From: Sordariomycetes sp. S80-01Y | Lineage: Eukaryota; Ascomycota; Sordariomycetes | Assembly: GCA_037042185.1 (NCBI GenBank) | Contig: JAXQJY010000033.1 | Location: forward strand, 992,001-1,056,000 | Direction: 5' to 3' | Length of the DNA stretch: 64,000 nt | Shown here: piece after piece, positions 1 to 10,975 of the stretch | Layout: each line of letters opens with the position of its first letter | How positions within the stretch are numbered: position 1 is the first letter of the stretch | Program-made: the position numbers and the translations under genes | The notes under the pieces: generated by a model | Database searches by the model: none | The model's input: only the letters and a program-made list of their open reading frames with translations | Told to the model about the DNA's origin: nothing

Positions 1-64
1 CCTTAGCGACTTAATTTCCCACTCGTCTCTAAAGAAGCTCACCAATAATCTCCGGAGGGACAGA

Positions 65-2239
65 ATGGAAAAGGACGTTGAGCGAGAGGCCCATCGGTCT
101 CCGGCTCAGGAGGACGGTCAGCGCTTCGAATCGATCCAGCCTACGGGGCCTAGAGGAGCCGACCTAGGAAGGCCGCTGTCGAGTGCAAGCTCAGCTACTC
201 GGAGCCAAATTGCGAGGATCCGATCGCAAAATGGATATGGCATCAGCGATGAGGCCAATGACCACGAAGAGTCGCCAACTGAAGAGAACGGCGTTTCTGA
301 GAAGGATCCTTTCGAGGTTGGATGGGATGGGGGCGACAGCGACCCTATGTGCCCGAGGAGCTTCACCACCGCGCGAAAGTGGATGATTACTCTTATTGTG
401 TCGTTTTGTAGCTTCTGCGTGTGAGTGTGATCTCGGCAGTGTCAAATGAAGTGGAAGCTTACAGTAGGCAGGACTTGCGCCAGTTCGATATACACATCAA
501 CATACCAGCAGATGGAGTCGGAGTTCGGGAACTCGAGGATCGTCTCAATCCTCGGGTTGTCGACTTTTGTTCTGGGCATCGCCTTCGGCCCCATGTTCTT
601 CAGCCCCCTGAGTGAATTCTATGGCCGCCGGCCAATCTACCTTGTGGCTTGGACCATGTATGTGATTTGGATCATCCCACAGGCGGTCGCCCAGAACATC
701 CAGACGATGATCGTCACCCGCTTCCTGGACGGATTTGCTGGAAGCACCTTCTTGGCCGTTTCCGGTGGCACCGTGGGGGACTTGTTCGCCAGGAACGAAC
801 TACAGTATCCGATGCAAATCTTTACAATTGCGCCATTCATCGGTCCGTGTGCGGGGCCTTTGATCGGAGGATTCATAAATTACAACGTTGAATGGCGGTG
901 GACATATTATGTTCTGATCATCTGGAGCTTTGGCCTTCTCATGGCCATTATCTTCCTGGTGCCTGAGACATACCGTAAGCCACTGAGGGGGGTAACAATG
1001 AAGTGACGAGCTGACGAGCATATCCAGATCCGATCATCCTGAAGAAGAAAGCGAAAAAGCTTCGGAAGGAGACAGGCGAGCCAAGACATCGAGCCGCGTG
1101 CGAAAAGGCAGAGAAGTCAGTGGCTGGTGCTGTTGGGCAGTCCCTCCTGCGTCCCTTTCAGCTCCTCATCTTTGAGCCCATGTGCTTGAATCTCTGCATA
1201 TTCTCTGCCCTCTTACTTGGAATTCTTTATCTATTCTTCGGGGCTTTCCCGCTGGTTTTCACGACACACCACAACTTCAACCTCTGGCAAGTCGGGCTCT
1301 CTTTCCTAGGAATCGGTGTTGGTCTCTTGACTGGTCTGGCCACCGATCCCTTGTGGCACCGCATTCGCGACCGCCTGACTAGCAAATTGGAGGCAGAAAC
1401 AGGGACTCAGGGTGCGAGCGAGCCAGAGTTCCGTCTGCCCCCCGCCATCGTCGGTGCTCTGCTCGTGCCTACTGGTCTCTTCATTTTCGCATGGACGACT
1501 TACAGCTCTGTGCACTGGATAGTGCCCATCATTGGGTCGGCCATATTTGGATCCGGGTAAGTTGGTTTCTTGCAGTCTATCCCTGCCAGCCTTGCACCAC
1601 ATATACCTGCTGAGTGCCCGATCGTTCATCGTAAGGGTCGGCAGTCTGCGATCGCCCCGGGCCGCAAGCCATGCTCTGGGCCCTGAGATCTCAAGTGATA
1701 GCTCAAATCCGAACTGGGGCTGGACGTGATCTTTGGGTAGTTTTGCATGAGCGATGCATGGCGTTGGGGGTCCCTTTAGTCACAGCTTTGTCAGGCAAGA
1801 CTTAACGCTGGCTGCATGCTCAGCTTTTCATCGACGAGCAGCTGACCACCTTGTTTCAGGAACATTTTAGTATTCACCGGCATCTTCACCTTCTTGGTAA
1901 GTCACTCAGCATCATGCTGCAAGCGAAGAGTGGTACTGATGAGATCGAAAAGGTGGACGCATATCCGCAGTATGCAGCGAGCGCACTTGCTGCCAACGCT
2001 TTCGTGCGCTGTACCTTTGCCGGTGAGTGACGAATGCAATCCGTCCAGTCACGTCGTATACTGATGGCTGTGCGTCAGCCGCATTTCCCCTATTTGGCAA
2101 CCAGATGTACGAGAAACTTGGGTATCAATGGGCGACCTCGTTGCTGGCCTTTCTGACCGTGGCCATGATGCCGTTTCCGTACATCTTCTTCAAATACGGC
2201 AAGAAGATCAGGAGCACCAGTCGATATGCAAAGAGCTGA
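65..2239 (+). CDS. MFS transporter, DHA1 drug:H+ antiporter type
   Basis: Predicted 551-residue plasma-membrane proton antiporter of the DHA1 class (polyamine/cycloheximide-type exporters), from six exons: 65-420, 472-974, 1028-1556, 1860-1896, 1953-2022 and 2079-2239. The lengths sum to an intact frame. The first helix starts near residue 103, after a polar N-terminus. A motif-A-like loop, PLSEFYGRRP, lies near 164-173 and the antiporter motif-C-like GPCAGPLIGG at 243-252. The C-terminal helices (LVDAYPQYAASALAANAF) match the family. The start is the first ATG and gives a full-length protein. The third intron is 303 nt, about six times longer than the others. Substrate cannot be read from the sequence. 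Family is sure; individual splice sites are fairly sure. Confidence 0.88.
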
Positions 2240-4631
2240 AGCACTTTGGATCTCGGCGACCAGGGAACAGATGCCGGCGTCGGCGCCGCGTCGCAGCAGA
2301 GGCGCTCAAAGCTTATTCGTGACGAGCGCCACATGTCGGCCCAGGCACCGGACTTGGTATCAGTGCGTAGGACAGCTTCAGATACGAGGCGGCTCATCCA
2401 GCCGGATGTGATGACGGTGATGGGCTGTGGGTATCATCCCTGCTGCGCTGAGGCCATGCTCGTGACTCTCCATTTTGGGCAGGCTGAGATGTCAGGCTCG
2501 GGTCGAGGGGCAGGAAGGCAGAGACCAGGCCAGTTTGCTGCCGGCCAACCCTGGGGAAGCACAAGAATGACGATCGTGATGTGATGAGGCGTGATGATGG
2601 CGGTGAGGGGCATCATCAGATCTGGAGGCCCGGAGGTGAGCAGAAAGGTCCGTGTGAGAAGGAGGAGCCCGTTGGTACGGACAACATTGAAGTGCACTGC
2701 CAGTGGTTTTGGACTGCTGCGTCTGCCAGAGCACTGCTGCAGGTGAGGTGACGCAGCGGCCGCTGTTTCTACAACAGCTCTATCATCGAGCACAAGGCTT
2801 TGCCACGCTTTGCAGACTCACGATCAGTGGCTGGTGCTTAGTTCAGACTCGTAAGAGGTTGACATGCAAATATATATCGCATTGCGGGGTTTGCCGATGG
2901 TTACTGCTTAAACATGATGTCGGAGTTGTTCCAACACACTTGAGAGCCCAACAGGGTAGCTCCTGCTTTCAGGCGTCGGCTGTTCGGTTATACCCTCAGC
3001 TAGGACTTCAACTACCCAAGGTGCTGAGGACATATGAAATCACCACATGCCACGAGCCGATGTCACTGTGGAAACTCTGCGGATCTGAAGATGTCGATAT
3101 TTGACGTAATCTTCATCTCCAAGCTCGTGGCACATGGCCCAGCCAGGCTATCGTGAAAAGCCACTTTGTTGGGCGTGTAAGTGAGGGTGATTGATTGCAT
3201 ATAATGCCAGGTCGTGGACCAACCCCTCTCGGGACCAGGCAGGAGACAGTCTATCACAAGACTGACAAGAGGCCTTGGCTCCTCGGTCCCGTCACAATGG
3301 CTCTGCATCTGATTCCGTGGAAAAGGAGAGGCGCACAGCATCGAGGTGCAATGGGGGAGTGCGGCCTACAGCGGTGCCAGTGGACGAGGTCGTGCGGCAG
3401 GGCTGCTTTCAGCGTGTCAGCGGGGCAAGCCTCTCCAGGAGGGGCGGCCTCTGGCCAATGGAAGAACAGGTGATTCCCCCAAGGACCGGTGAAAACCCCG
3501 CAGTCGACCTTTCTGCAGGCGGTCCGAGTCCGTAACAGACGGACAGCCCTCCATCTCGTCGGCATCGCTCCAGTGCCAGTGGTGATCCAGTTCAGTTTGC
3601 AGTCCTGTCCTGCTCGCAGCATCCTCTCCAAGGACCGCGCGTAATCAATTCGCACAGAGTCCGCAGCCTTGCCTGTCCTCTGTCAAAGGGCGTGACTGCC
3701 ACCCAACCGATCCAACACCTCATCACTGCGCGACTCCAAATCCGACGCCAATCCACACGACCTGTGACGACTTGCGCTGTGTTCGACTGCTGCCGCTGCC
3801 GCTGCCGCGCTCGCGCGACGCCCGCCGTACTCGACGACGTATCAGCCTCGAGCCATTCCTCGACGCACCGCCGCCCATCACTCCATATGCGCGACGGGTA
3901 GCTGCATCACCAGGCCGTACCCAAAAGCTTTGACACGGCGTATCGCGTCCCACGAACCAGAGCTATCCATAGTCGCCCCCTCGGCCTCGTCCTGCAAGCC
4001 TACTTCGGCTGCCTATCCGACCTGCCACCTTCATCTCACTCCATACCACGCCGAAGCCGCTCTCATTCTATCGATTCCTGCTTAGTTACACAGCGCCCGC
4101 CGCTTGTGCTCCCATACCGAATCAATTGGCTGGAGCCGTTGCCAGCAGATACGAGCCCAGCTCCTGCCCTGGCAGCGCAAACTTTGAGCCTGTATTGGAG
4201 CTGTGTTGAAAGCGGACAACAGCAGTTCTATACCTTGTTGAGCCAACGACGGTCGCTTGCTTGGGCACCTCGTTCGAGCAGGCGCGTTGGGTCTACAAGA
4301 AATTGGTGGGAGGGAAGAGATCACAAGGGTCAGCAGCAGGGTGTGCCCGTAAGCCACTTTGGGGATCATCTGCGAGGGCTTGCGTTGAGTCCTCGTTCAA
4401 TCCAGAGAATTCTTGTCCTGTGGTGCCACGGAGGCGCCCGGGTGGTGTGGTTTCGCACGACTAGTTGGATGGAGTGAAGGCCAAGCACAAAGATCCTGGA
4501 GACAGAACCTGCATATTAGTGCATTGAAGCAGATAGGTCTGCAGGCTTGTTACGACCTAGACGCAAGCCAGCGCTGTCAGGTTGGAGTCCGTCCAGGGAG
4601 GCCTTACCTTGTCTATATAACTTGAGGCAGT
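2240..4631. other. Intergenic region and probable long leader of the next gene
   Basis: No reading frame here has recognisable domains, and the short ORFs on both strands look like chance. A CTGCCG-type triplet run sits near 3788-3815. The last kilobase probably holds promoter and leader of the zinc-cluster gene. The sequence TTGAGGCAG just before the ATG at 4632 could be the acceptor of a leader intron. Confidence 0.5.
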
Positions 4632-6815
4632 ATGCCGGACGACATGGACGAGCACGGTGCAGAGGTCTCAGACGCCGCCCTGTCTGACAACGAGGACGAG
4701 TCGGAGACTTTTCTCAAGGACGACGAGAAGATGGCTGACCAAGGCAACGTCGACTCGAATGGCGAAGTCAAGAAGAAGTACGACCCTAAGGATCCCTCAA
4801 GACCTAGGCGGAAGAAGGCAAGGAGAGCATGTTATGCCTGCCAAAGAGCTCACCTCACTTGTGGTAAGTGACTTTGCGACCGTTGACGCTCGCCTGTCTC
4901 GCTGTTTGAGGTCGGCAACCTTCGCCTATTCCAGCTCAACGTCACCCGAGCATAGTATTGTGTATGGGGAGGACCTCGCAAACTGACACTCGACAGGTGA
5001 TGAGCGCCCTTGCCAGAGATGCATCAAGCGCGGCCTTGCCGACGCTTGTCAAGATGGAGTTCGTAAGAAGGCCAAGTACCTCCACGATGCGCCGCCTGAG
5101 GCCCTTCGCCCGGTACTGGGGCCTACCTTCAACCCCAACGCTCCCAACTCGCGGCAGGCTCCTCAGCGGCAGAACTCTAGCCACTCTGACCATGCCATGT
5201 CGACCCCGACGAGCAGTTTCTTCTCTCAGGGGGGCGGGTCGACGTATCCGATGTACCAGAATCAACCTCAACCGCAACCGCAGGTGTCAATGGGAGACGG
5301 ACTTCCATTTGGCAGCCAGGCCCCAAATGTGTCGCCATCCTTTCAGAATCCAGCAGCCAACGGCAGCTCCCAAATGGATAGCATGTTGACTGCGGCTCCG
5401 ATGGACTTTAACGCGATGTTCGATCCCAGCAATCCCGCATTGTACAACTTCGACCTAGAGGGCCTTAACTTTGGCAGCCAGTACGCCGGTTGGGAGTTTG
5501 GCATCCTAAACAAGATGGGCCTGGGTGCCGAAACACCACCGAGAGAGAACTCAATATCTCAGACGCCAACTCAAGAGTACGCCGCGGTCTTCGGCAACGG
5601 AGGCAATAATTCAGGCTTTGACAGCAGTAACCAGATGCAAGGCGAGTTCTCTTCCAGCATGGATCAAAATCAGAACATGTATACGCACGGGAACCTCTCT
5701 CACGGACTTCCGCACGCCTACGCCATCGCCGTGGGCCCGACAAGCATGGCTAGCCCAAGCACAGAGGCGACCGCGAGTCCCCAAGCTCCTGCTATGGCTG
5801 ACGGATCGCCTGGCAACTTTGGCGCGAACATACCTGTCTCGACAGCACCAAGGATAAAGTCGTCAAAGCAGCTCAAGGTCAACCAGTCCATACTGGGTAA
5901 GCGGCAACGAGACTCGGCGTCTATATACGAGAGCGTCAAAGAGCCGTACCCTTACACCATGGGCTTCCACAAGATGGTCTCGGTTTTGCGCAAACGGCTG
6001 CCCCTAAACAAGCTTCTGCGCATCGCACAAGCATTGGGCGAGATTAGGCCGTCATTTATTGCTTCTACAAAAGATCTGACCAGGGAGGACCTCGTCTTCA
6101 TGGAGAAGTGCTTCCAAAGAACCCTGGTCGAGTTTGACGATTTCTTACAACATTGCTGTGCGCCGACGATTGTATGCCGCAGGTCGGGAGAAGTCGCCGC
6201 TGTCAACAAGGAGTTTACCGCTCTCACAGGCTGGACGAAAGATGTCTTGCTGGGTAAAGAGCCCAACAAGCACGTCCACATCCACCCACCATCGAATGGC
6301 TCGTCCCAGGAGGGCGACGGATTCAAAAAGCCTGAGGCCACAACACCGGCAATGAAAAATGCTACCCTCGACAACAACGACGGACGTCCGCAACCTGTCT
6401 TTTTGGCGGAGCTGCTGGACGACGACAGCTGTGTGCAATTCTACAAAGACTACTCGCAGCTTGCTTTTGAGGACTCGAGGGGCAAAGTACAAAGGAGCGG
6501 ACGGCTGGTGAAATACCGCACCCAGCAGGAGTTGGATGCCAAGGATGCTTCCATCCGCAACGAACCTCGAACAGGCATGCTCAGCAATCGTGTCACAACC
6601 ATTGATGGCGAGCACGGCATATCCAGGATAGAGCAGGACGGCAAAGTCAACTGCACCTACTGCTGGACCATCAAACGAGATGTGTTCGATATTCCAATGA
6701 TGATCATTGTCAACGTAAGTGACGCCCAGACTATTAACCAGCCTCGCTAACAAGGTCCTCTTAGTTCTTGCCAAGATACTACCCCTACCAGGAGCAGCAC
6801 AACCTGGCTGTATAG
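4632..6815 (+). CDS. ERT1: Zn2Cys6 regulator, AcuK/ERT1 family (gluconeogenesis activator)
   Basis: Predicted 666-residue nuclear transcription factor from exons 4632-4863, 4997-6714 and 6765-6815. The Zn(II)2Cys6 cluster uses Cys67, 70, 77, 83, 86 and 95 with canonical CX2CX6CX5CX2CX8C spacing. It is preceded by a basic stretch ([14 protein letters not shown]) and followed by [11 protein letters not shown], which is diagnostic of AcuK/ERT1. The first intron (133 nt) splits the cluster. The middle is Gln/Asn/Ser-rich and probably an activation region. A PAS-like segment begins near 455 ([19 protein letters not shown]) and runs to the C-terminus. Family members activate gluconeogenic genes such as PEP carboxykinase and fructose-1,6-bisphosphatase, so the role here is inferred by homology. 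A regulator of respiration or alternative oxidase is also possible. Confidence 0.9.
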
Positions 6816-7461
6816 CCACGTGTCAACGGCGTTTTATCTTTTACTTTTTCTCACTTCTACGGTTGGGTATTTGCATTCTTGGATTAGGACTTAATCCGGT
6901 CTTGGTTTTGGACGCGGGACAAGCCCCTCTAGACGAGGGTCGACATACGGGAAGCGAAGGCTCGTGGTTGAGCTTGACAGACGAAGGGCGTAGACGCAAT
7001 GGCGGTATATACGAGACGTCGAAAGCAATAGACTGCAGAAGCATATCTTATTCCAAGGCTGATGAAATCTTGTCAGCCGCCTCGTTGTTTGTCTCATAGA
7101 TGTCCGCGCATCGGCATTCTCGACTGACCGGCCTCCGAACCCCTCCACCCCACCTCAACTCTCCGGGTCACTCACGCTCGCGCAGTCACCCACCTCACTT
7201 CAAGACTCAACCTCAGCCCTTACAGCGCATTTCACCCCTTCGTACAAGACCTGTCGTTTCACGGCGCACGAACACTCCTGCACACTGTACTTTGTGCGCT
7301 CACATCTCCGTCGTACTGCATAGTCTCGACGACGGGGAGGCCCCTCAGACTGTTTGACTCAACCCTTGCAGCCACGATCCAACGACCACGCCGTGCTTAT
7401 CTCACGCCACCTCTGCAATCCGCGGCGCTGAGTCTTGACAAGGAAAAATACAGGAGTCAAG
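6816..7461. other. Intergenic: 3' region of ERT1 and CT-rich leader of FMN1
   Basis: No gene is visible. From about 7130 the sequence is rich in C and CT runs, the usual look of a fungal promoter and leader, and leads into the riboflavin kinase start. No TATA box or riboswitch-like fold was recognised. Confidence 0.5.
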
Positions 7462-8108
7462 ATGGTAAACGGCCGTCCAAGTATCGTGGGCGATGATGCC
7501 GGCCCGACCGCGCCTTACCCTCTCACCATGGAGGGCAAGGTCATCTCGGGCTTCGGCCGCGGCTCCAAGGAGGTCAGTGGTGTCACACACACTAATATCC
7601 ATATCCTTTTCATGTCACATACTAACGGCTACCGCAGCTCGGGATCCCCACCGCAAACCTCCCTGTAGACTCCTCCATCACGCCCTGGATCGACACGGTC
7701 CCCTCAGGCGTCTACTTCGGCTACGCGTCGCTCAGCCCGTCGCCGCTGCCGACCGGCTCTGCGCCCTCGTCGGCGGCGCCCGCCGTCTTCCCCATGGTCA
7801 TGTCCATCGGCTACAACCCCTTCTACAAGAACACGGTCCGCAGCGCCGAGGTCCACGTCCTGCACAGCTTCGACGGCGACTTCTACGGCGCGCACATGCG
7901 TCTGCTGATCCTGGGCTTCGTGCGGGAGGAGAAGGACTACAAGAGCCTCGAGGCGCTGGTCGAGGACATCAACTTTGACTGCGAGGTCGCGAGGGGCAGC
8001 TTGCGACGGAAGGCGTGGAGGCCCGCGGGGATCAAGGTTGAAGGGGATGGTGATGACGCGGGGGAGGGCAGCCTGGATGGCGGTTGGCTAGTTAGGCCGC
8101 TGGAATAG
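7462..8108 (+). CDS. FMN1: Riboflavin kinase (flavokinase)
   Basis: Predicted 193-residue enzyme that phosphorylates riboflavin with ATP to give FMN. Exons are 7462-7572 and 7638-8108, with a 65-nt intron inside the glycine-rich nucleotide-binding stretch. GFGRGSKELGIPTANL lies around 29-44; it carries the PTAN motif that binds Mg-ATP. VPSGVYFGYASL and IGYNPFYKNTVRSAEVHVL follow as in eukaryotic flavokinases, and the acidic flavin-binding C-terminal part is present. The length is normal for monofunctional fungal FMN1. The insert of Ser/Pro/Ala residues near 65-80 is typical of moulds. Transcription starts from a CT-rich leader. Highly confident. Confidence 0.93.
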
Positions 8109-8824
8109 AGTATAGATTGTGCTACTTTATTAGAGTTCTAGAGATAAGAGGTTGCGTTCTGGATCCTCCGCGTCTAGCATTGGTGTATGGGTTGCAACCG
8201 CTCGAACGCCCGTCAGCTTACACGGCCCATACTCGACGGACTGTATGGGATAGCTCAGACGCCGTCCGACATAGAAACTGGATTGCATATGGCCCAGAAC
8301 GATCTCGCGCATAGCAGGCCCTTTAGACTAGCTGCATTGCACCCCGCATGGCCACTCCAACGACCTCGAACCATGAGCCTCCTCGCACAGCATGTTCCCT
8401 TCCAATTCCATACGTAAGTATATAATCACCGATGTCACCTGCGCCCGTCTCAGCCTCCCTCTATCGAGTGCGACTCATCTTCTATCCCTCTGGGCCACAC
8501 GCGTGTGGACATGTTGCACCAGCGGGAACTTTCACCCAACCAGGTGGATAGCAGGGCACGTCTTTCTCTTGAGGAACTCCTTCTGTTGGACCATGTCATT
8601 TCGTACAGAAAGCCAAAGGAACACAAAAGATAGATGCACGTTCCCTAGCTCCGCTTTCAGCCTCAGGCCTTAGGGTATCGCGATGGATGCAGCAACCTCT
8701 CATGTGCAACCGCAGGGACAAGAGAGCTGTCAAGGAAGAGGGGCATCAAATCAGCTATTCGTCGTACAAACGCCGCCACCTCGGCCTGCAAGCCCAATCT
8801 CAAGGCACGAATGGCCTGTCGCCC
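8109..8824. other. Convergent intergenic region between FMN1 and FMP52
   Basis: Both neighbouring genes end here, so it holds 3' untranslated regions. No coding potential, RNA gene or repeat was recognised. Confidence 0.5.
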
Positions 8825-9520
8825 CTACTTCTTCTCCTCCGGCTGACCCATCTGCAGAATCTCACTGCCGCCAATGACCCAGTACTTGCTCGGCGCCTTT
8901 CCTTCCTGCGCCATCTGCGTGGCCCTGACCGTAGCCCTGGCGATGGCGTCAACGTCCTGACCCAGCGCGTTCCGCACTGATGGAAGAACGTGGCCCACCC
9001 CATTCAGCAACTTCCTCCACCCAGCCTCTCCCGGCCTTGACTCCTCTCTGTTGCCCATGATGGTGCCGGGCTTCATGATGACGGCGTGCTCAAAGTCCAG
9101 CTCCTTGATGGCGTCCTCGACTCCATTCTTCATCTGGCAGTAGGGCATGTGGGTGTGTCCCGGGCCCCTTGTGCCCGCCGAGCTGACAAAGACGAACGTC
9201 TTGACGCCCGCCGCCTTGGCCGCCTTTGCAAGCTCGATGTTCAGGTCGTGGTCGATCTTCCACTGGTTCTGAATGCCGCCTGCCGCGGCGCGGGTGGTGC
9301 CCAGAGCCGAGATGACGACAGACGGGTTGATCTGGGCGATGGAGGCGGCCCATTTGGTGGTATCGCCCTCGACGTGGGCGGTGAGGGATTCGGACGTTGG
9401 CTTCGGCGCGCGGCGGGAGATGGTGTGGACGGGCGTGAAGGTCGAGGTGGGCGAGAGGAGGCTCGTGAGAATATGGGAGCCCGTGAGGCCGGTTGAGCCG
9501 AAGAGTGCGACGGAGGTCAT
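8825..9520 (-). CDS. FMP52: FMP52-like mitochondrial outer membrane NAD(P)-binding protein
   Basis: Predicted 231-residue, single-exon atypical short-chain dehydrogenase of the FMP52/TIP30 group. The N-terminal dinucleotide-binding loop GSTGLTG is at 8-14. The beta-4 signature VISALGTTRAAAGG and the strand FVFVSSAGTRG follow, then the YCQMKNGVEDAI region that holds the family's Tyr-x-x-x-Lys. In yeast FMP52 is attached to the outer mitochondrial membrane; its reaction is unknown. The length matches the family (about 230), and the start is the first Met directly before the nucleotide-binding fold. Assignment by family is strong; cellular function is inferred. Confidence 0.9.
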   Translation of the reverse strand: MTSVALFGSTGLTGSHILTSLLSPTSTFTPVHTISRRAPKPTSESLTAHVEGDTTKWAASIAQINPSVVISALGTTRAAAGGIQNQWKIDHDLNIELAKAAKAAGVKTFVFVSSAGTRGPGHTHMPYCQMKNGVEDAIKELDFEHAVIMKPGTIMGNREESRPGEAGWRKLLNGVGHVLPSVRNALGQDVDAIARATVRATQMAQEGKAPSKYWVIGGSEILQMGQPEEKK

Positions 9521-10275
9521 GTTGGCGCAGTCGTGTGTCGATTTGCTGATGTCTGTTCAGGAGTTGAAAATGTGATAATTAGCTTAGCTTTAGCTCGGGG
9601 TGAACAAGTCAAGGGGGTATAAGTAGTTGCAAGATAACAAAAAAAGAGACCGAAGGCTGTGACGCAGATAGAACAAGTTAGAAACGAGCACGCGGGCTGA
9701 TTGTCATATCATTGGAGGGTCACAGGCAGTGTCGAGGAGAGCTGAGGCCGCGGTCTTGAAGCTCCGTCATTCCGTCGCCATCCGTCACCACCGGCACTGG
9801 CGCCGTAACAATCACAATGCGGACCCTGACGTCTGGGCGCTTCAGGTGGCCCAAGCTCCCTGTGCGGAATTTCAAGGTGGGGCCGCCCGATTAAAGCTGC
9901 CACTGCCCCTCTGTACCTTAGGTACGGAGTACCTTAGACGGGCTCAGCCGACGCCGACACCGACGTGGGTTCTGAGGCACCGACGTGATGATGTTTGCCT
10001 CTTGCGACAACCCCCATCTGCCTCCCACGAACTCCCCCTGAGCTACGAAGCCTCCCAGTCGCGCTCCCGGCTACGTCTGATCTTCCTCACTCGCTACCTC
10101 CGGTCTGCCGCGTCCTGCGCATCCCGATCCTGCCCATCATGGCAACCCAGTACGAGAGTTCGTTCGCCCTCAACCCCGCCACGCCCAAACATCCGCGCAG
10201 ATTTGACGTTTCTAACATGGCCCAGTCGAGCACAATGTCAAGTTCACCGAGCCCCGTCGCGGCCGCCGCGTCGAC
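9521..10275. other. Divergent promoter region FMP52 / RING gene
   Basis: It separates two divergent genes. A short palindrome-rich patch at 9913-9937 contains GTACCTTAG twice with TACGGAGTA between the copies. An ATG at 10139 opens a 125-codon frame that overlaps the RING gene start in another frame. No further gene is supported. Confidence 0.45.
9913..9937. repeat. Short inverted/direct repeat, GTACCTTAG-type
   Basis: TACCTTAGGTA (9914-9924) is a perfect palindrome with 5-bp arms. GTACCTTAG occurs at 9913-9921 and again at 9929-9937. The linking CGGAGTAC also occurs on the minus strand at 53696-53703, and GTACGGAGT recurs at 16948-16956. All copies are intergenic. Confidence 0.6.
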
Positions 10276-10809
10276 ATGTCCTCCTTCAACGCCCTCCTCG
10301 ACCAGATCTCCGACCCCCCGACCGACGGCACCGCCACCCCCCACCAGAACCCTCACGCGACGCCCACGCCCGTCGACAGCGCCGCCCTGTTCCGCATGCT
10401 GCAGGACCAGCTGCTCACCCTGCACGGCACGGCGCCCACGCCGGAGAACGCGGCCTTCCTCGAGGGCCTGGTGTCGAGCCTGGAGGCGGACATCAACGAC
10501 CCGCCCACCAAGCTGAAGGGCGTCAGCCAGGAGTTTGTGGACAGCCTGGAGAGGGTGAGCCGGAAGAAGCTGAAGAAGGACGACGACTGCGCCATCTGCA
10601 AGGTACCGTATCTGGAGGATGAGTACCCCCTGGTGGTGGAACTGCCGTGCAAGGGCCGTCATCAGTACGATCTCGAGTGTGTAGGGCCGTGGGTGAGGAG
10701 CAAGGGCACGTGTCCGATGTGCAGAGAGGAGCTGGGGAAGAAGAAGGCCCCTCCGCCACCCGCGGATGACGATGAAGAGGACGAGGATCCCATGGGGCTT
10801 TACGGGTGA
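10276..10809 (+). CDS. RING-type zinc finger protein, putative E3 ubiquitin ligase
   Basis: Predicted 177-residue single-exon protein with one C-terminal RING. The likely zinc ligands are Cys105, Cys108, Cys125, His129, Cys135, Cys146 and Cys149. The position that is His in RING-H2 proteins is Asp132 (RHQYDLEC), and the third cysteine is shifted upstream. The core ends in WVRSKGTCPMC, as in ligases that recruit an E2. An acidic tail (DDDEEDEDPMG) closes the protein. The start at 10276 gives a sensible N-terminus, but an upstream ATG in another frame leaves room for an extra 5' exon. The substrate is unknown. Confidence 0.8.
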   Translation: MSSFNALLDQISDPPTDGTATPHQNPHATPTPVDSAALFRMLQDQLLTLHGTAPTPENAAFLEGLVSSLEADINDPPTKLKGVSQEFVDSLERVSRKKLKKDDDCAICKVPYLEDEYPLVVELPCKGRHQYDLECVGPWVRSKGTCPMCREELGKKKAPPPPADDDEEDEDPMGLYG

Positions 10810-10975
10810 TCTACGATTGGGTTGGCGATTAGATTGTGCGATGATCTAGGCATGCGTGGCGTTGAGGGAAGGAGCATACATCATCGGTCTAGCGTGTAAC
10901 TTTATAAAAACAAGATTTGTACCGTCGTTTAATACCTTAACGTCACGTATCGTATTGTCACTCTGCCGCTCGTCG

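Noticed and set aside
5197-6750. Separate 517-codon gene beginning at 5197
   Set aside because: It is an internal methionine of the ERT1-like gene; the zinc cluster lies upstream in the same frame across one intron.
9729-10622. 297-codon plus-strand frame overlapping the RING gene
   Set aside because: Arg/Pro-rich shadow frame with no conserved features.
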